From NCBI GenBank assembly GCA_017998575.1, contig JAGOCV010000235.1:1-6583 (forward strand): 6,583 bases of DNA. Reading direction: 5' to 3'. A program made the translations under genes and the position numbers. Origin of the DNA: Burkholderiaceae bacterium. GTDB lineage: Bacteria > Pseudomonadota > Gammaproteobacteria > Burkholderiales > Burkholderiaceae. The notes under the pieces were generated by a model. The model saw only the letters and a list, made by a program, of their open reading frames with translations. It did not search any database and was not told where the DNA came from. Of this stretch, positions 4,590-6,583 are shown in pieces (position 1 is the stretch's first letter; each line of letters starts with the position of its first letter).

Positions 4590-6583
4590 ATGAACGCTCC
4601 CTTGCCCTCCACCTCCGCGCAGCACCCCGACGGCCAGCCTGACATCGATCCCGAAGAAACAGACGAATGGCGCGCAGCCTTCGACGCCATGCTCGCTGCG
4701 CATGGCCCGGCGCGTGCGCACTTCCTGCTCGACGAGTTGGTGCGCCATGCGCACTCACGCGCCACGGGCTGGCGGCCGCAGCTCAACACGCCGTACGTCA
4801 ACACGGTGTCGGCAGCCGATGAGCCGCCCTTCCCGGGCGATCTGGCCATCGAGGAGCGGCTGGCCTCGCTCATGCGGTGGAACGCGCTGGCCATGGTCGT
4901 GCGTGCCAACACGGCCTATGGCGAACTGGGCGGGCACATCGCCAGCTATGCCAGCGCGGCGGATCTGTTCGAGGTCGGCTTCAACCACTTCTTCCGTGCA
5001 GGGCCGCAGGGCGACCTGGTGTTCTTTCAGCCGCACAGCGCGCCCGGCGTCTATGCGCGCGCTTTCATGGAAGGGCGGCTGACCGATTCCGATCTCGCGC
5101 ACTACCGGCAGGAGATCGGCGGCCCGGCAGCGGGCGCGCGCGGGCTGTCGAGCTATCCGCACCCGTGGCTCATGCCCGACTTCTGGCAGTTCCCCACGGG
5201 CTCGATGGGCCTGGGGCCGATCAGCTCGATCTACCACGCGCGCTTCCTGCGTTATCTCGCGCATCGCGGGCTGGCGCCGCAAGGACCTGAGGTGCGTCGC
5301 GTGTGGGGGGTGTTCGGCGATGGCGAGATGGACGAGCCCGAATCGATGAGCGCGCTGACGCTGGCGGCGCGCGAGGGGCTCGACAACCTGGTGTGGGTGG
5401 TCAACTGCAACCTCCAGCGTCTCGACGGCCCGGTGCGTGGCAACGGCCGCATCGTCGACGAACTCGAACGTTTGTTCGCGGGCGCCGGATGGAACGTGGT
5501 CAAGCTGCTGTGGGGCAGCGACTGGGACGGCCTGTTCGCGCGCGACGTCGATGGCGCTCTTGCGCAAGCGCTGGCCCGCACGGTGGATGGCCAGATGCAG
5601 ACCTTTGCCGCCAAGGACGGCCGCTTCAACCGCGATCACTTCTTCGGGCAGAACCCCTCGCTCGCGCGGATGGCCCAGGGCCTGACCGATGAGCAGATCG
5701 ACCGCCTCAAGCGCGGCGGCCACGACCTCGTGAAGATCCACGCCGCCTATGCCGCGGCCGTCGCGCATCGCGGGCGACCCACCGTGATCCTGGCCCACAC
5801 CAAGAAGGGCTATGGCATGGGCCAGGCGGGGCAGGGCAGGATGACCACGCACAGCCAGAAGAAGCTCGACGAAGCGGCGCTGCTGGAGTTTCGTGATCGC
5901 TTCCACCTGCCGCTCACCGACGCGCAGGCCACGAAGCTCGAGTTCTTCCGCCCGGCCGAGGGCAGCGCCGAGCACCGCTACCTGCACGAGCGCCGCGCGG
6001 CGCTGGGCGGCCCGCTGCCCGCGCGCCGGGCCGATGCGCCCGCGGTGCCCGTGCCGGCACTGGCCAGCTACGCCGGCTTCGCCACGGCGGCCGGCGGCAA
6101 GGAGATGTCGACCACCATGGCCTTCGTGCGCCTGCTGGGCAACCTGCTCAAGGACCGCAGCGACGGACCCGGCGGCGTGTCCTTCGGGCAGCGCATCGTG
6201 CCGATCGTGGCCGACGAGGCGCGCACCTTCGGCATGGCCAACCTGTTCAGGCAGGTGGGCATCTATTCGAGCGTGGGGCAGCACTACGAGCCCGAGGACA
6301 TCGGCTCGGTGCTCTCGTATCGGGAGGCGCTGGACGGGCAAATCCTCGAAGAGGGCATCAGCGAGGCCGGCGCCATTGCGAGCTGGACGGCGGCAGCCAC
6401 CAGCTACAGCGTGCACGGCCTGGCCATGCTGCCGTTCTACATCTACTACTCGATGTTCGGCTTTCAACGCGTTGGCGACGCCATCTGGGCCGCCGCCGAC
6501 CAGCGCGCGCGCGGCTTTTTGCTGGGCGCTACCTCAGGCCGCACCACGCTGGGCGGCGAGGGCCTGCAGCACCAGGACGGTAC
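4590..6583 (+). CDS. aceE: Homodimeric 2-oxo-acid (pyruvate-type) dehydrogenase E1; 3' end outside window
   Basis: Thiamine-diphosphate enzyme that decarboxylates a 2-oxo acid and transfers the acyl group to the lipoyl arm of E2. The frame is open from ATG 4590 to the window edge: 664 full codons of an expected ~880-900. An in-frame TAA at 4578-4580 rules out an earlier start; the Shine-Dalgarno sequence is poor (AAAG, 4579-4582). The N-terminus has DIDPEETDEWRAAFD, like the E2-binding start of E. coli AceE. The diphosphate motif is GDGEMDEPES (residues 243-252) followed by NCN at 272-274. Residues matching the E. coli active site are H116 (LGGH), H149 (QPHSAPG), H421 (TTHSQKK), E592 (ISEAG) and H661 (GLQH), so the enzyme looks catalytically intact. 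QPHSAPG replaces the E. coli form QGHISPG beside H149. With a divergent Lrp/AsnC regulator, it could be an MdeB-like 2-oxobutyrate dehydrogenase rather than the housekeeping pyruvate enzyme. E2 is expected just downstream. Confidence 0.95.
   Translation, partial: MNAPLPSTSAQHPDGQPDIDPEETDEWRAAFDAMLAAHGPARAHFLLDELVRHAHSRATGWRPQLNTPYVNTVSAADEPPFPGDLAIEERLASLMRWNALAMVVRANTAYGELGGHIASYASAADLFEVGFNHFFRAGPQGDLVFFQPHSAPGVYARAFMEGRLTDSDLAHYRQEIGGPAAGARGLSSYPHPWLMPDFWQFPTGSMGLGPISSIYHARFLRYLAHRGLAPQGPEVRRVWGVFGDGEMDEPESMSALTLAAREGLDNLVWVVNCNLQRLDGPVRGNGRIVDELERLFAGAGWNVVKLLWGSDWDGLFARDVDGALAQALARTVDGQMQTFAAKDGRFNRDHFFGQNPSLARMAQGLTDEQIDRLKRGGHDLVKIHAAYAAAVAHRGRPTVILAHTKKGYGMGQAGQGRMTTHSQKKLDEAALLEFRDRFHLPLTDAQATKLEFFRPAEGSAEHRYLHERRAALGGPLPARRADAPAVPVPALASYAGFATAAGGKEMSTTMAFVRLLGNLLKDRSDGPGGVSFGQRIVPIVADEARTFGMANLFRQVGIYSSVGQHYEPEDIGSVLSYREALDGQILEEGISEAGAIASWTAAATSYSVHGLAMLPFYIYYSMFGFQRVGDAIWAAADQRARGFLLGATSGRTTLGGEGLQHQDG

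Noticed and set aside
4755..6467. 570-codon open frame on the - strand
   Set aside because: It is antisense to the well-supported E1 gene, has a biased composition and no recognisable domain. The E1 on the + strand has all catalytic motifs.
1..6583. CRISPR arrays, tRNA/rRNA genes, phage or defence genes
   Set aside because: No regularly spaced repeats, cloverleaf-like sequence, or defence or phage protein motifs were found on either strand.

Overview
The window reads as chromosomal DNA of a high-GC proteobacterium, most likely a betaproteobacterium of the Burkholderiales (Comamonadaceae or Burkholderiaceae type). This rests on strong G/C third-position bias, the style of the dihydrolipoamide dehydrogenase C-terminus, a homodimeric AceE-type E1, and an IS21-family left end of the kind common in that order. 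No taxonomic search was possible, so this is an inference.

Left part (1-3461, all + strand): a tight run of three genes. It holds the C-terminal half of a dihydrolipoamide dehydrogenase (E3), then, after 8 nt, a complete acyl-CoA dehydrogenase of 390 residues, then, after 26 nt, a complete AMP-forming acyl-CoA ligase of 498 residues. Both downstream genes have clear Shine-Dalgarno sequences, so this is very probably one operon whose start lies to the left. Its logic would be to make acyl-CoA from a 2-oxo acid (E3 serving an E1/E2/E3 complex) or from a free acid (ligase) and then desaturate it (acyl-CoA dehydrogenase).

Middle (3462-4019): an insertion-sequence remnant. An IS21-type left end with two 'ATCTGAYCCAC' repeats starts 17 nt after the ligase stop. 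It is followed by the first ~80 codons of an IstA transposase with its helix-turn-helix. Homology stops abruptly near 3842, and 177 bp of unassigned DNA follow.

Right part (4020-6583): a divergent pair. An Lrp/AsnC-family regulator on the - strand faces away from the first ~664 codons of a homodimeric 2-oxo-acid (pyruvate-type) dehydrogenase E1, which is open to the window edge. The 99-bp gap between them holds a 25-bp imperfect dyad with a TTTTGC...GCAAAA outline and an AT-rich core. This is a good candidate operator for the regulator. The pairing resembles the arrangement I recall for Pseudomonas putida mdeR/mdeB, so the E1 may act on 2-oxobutyrate or another 2-oxo acid instead of, or as well as, pyruvate.

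The order E3-dehydrogenase-ligase / IS remnant / regulator-E1 is notable. An E1 gene normally precedes its E2 and E3. The window may therefore show the end of one 2-oxo-acid dehydrogenase cluster next to the start of another, possibly a duplicated copy, with the IS remnant at the seam. No RNA genes, CRISPR arrays or phage genes were seen, and nothing amounts to a clearly new system.
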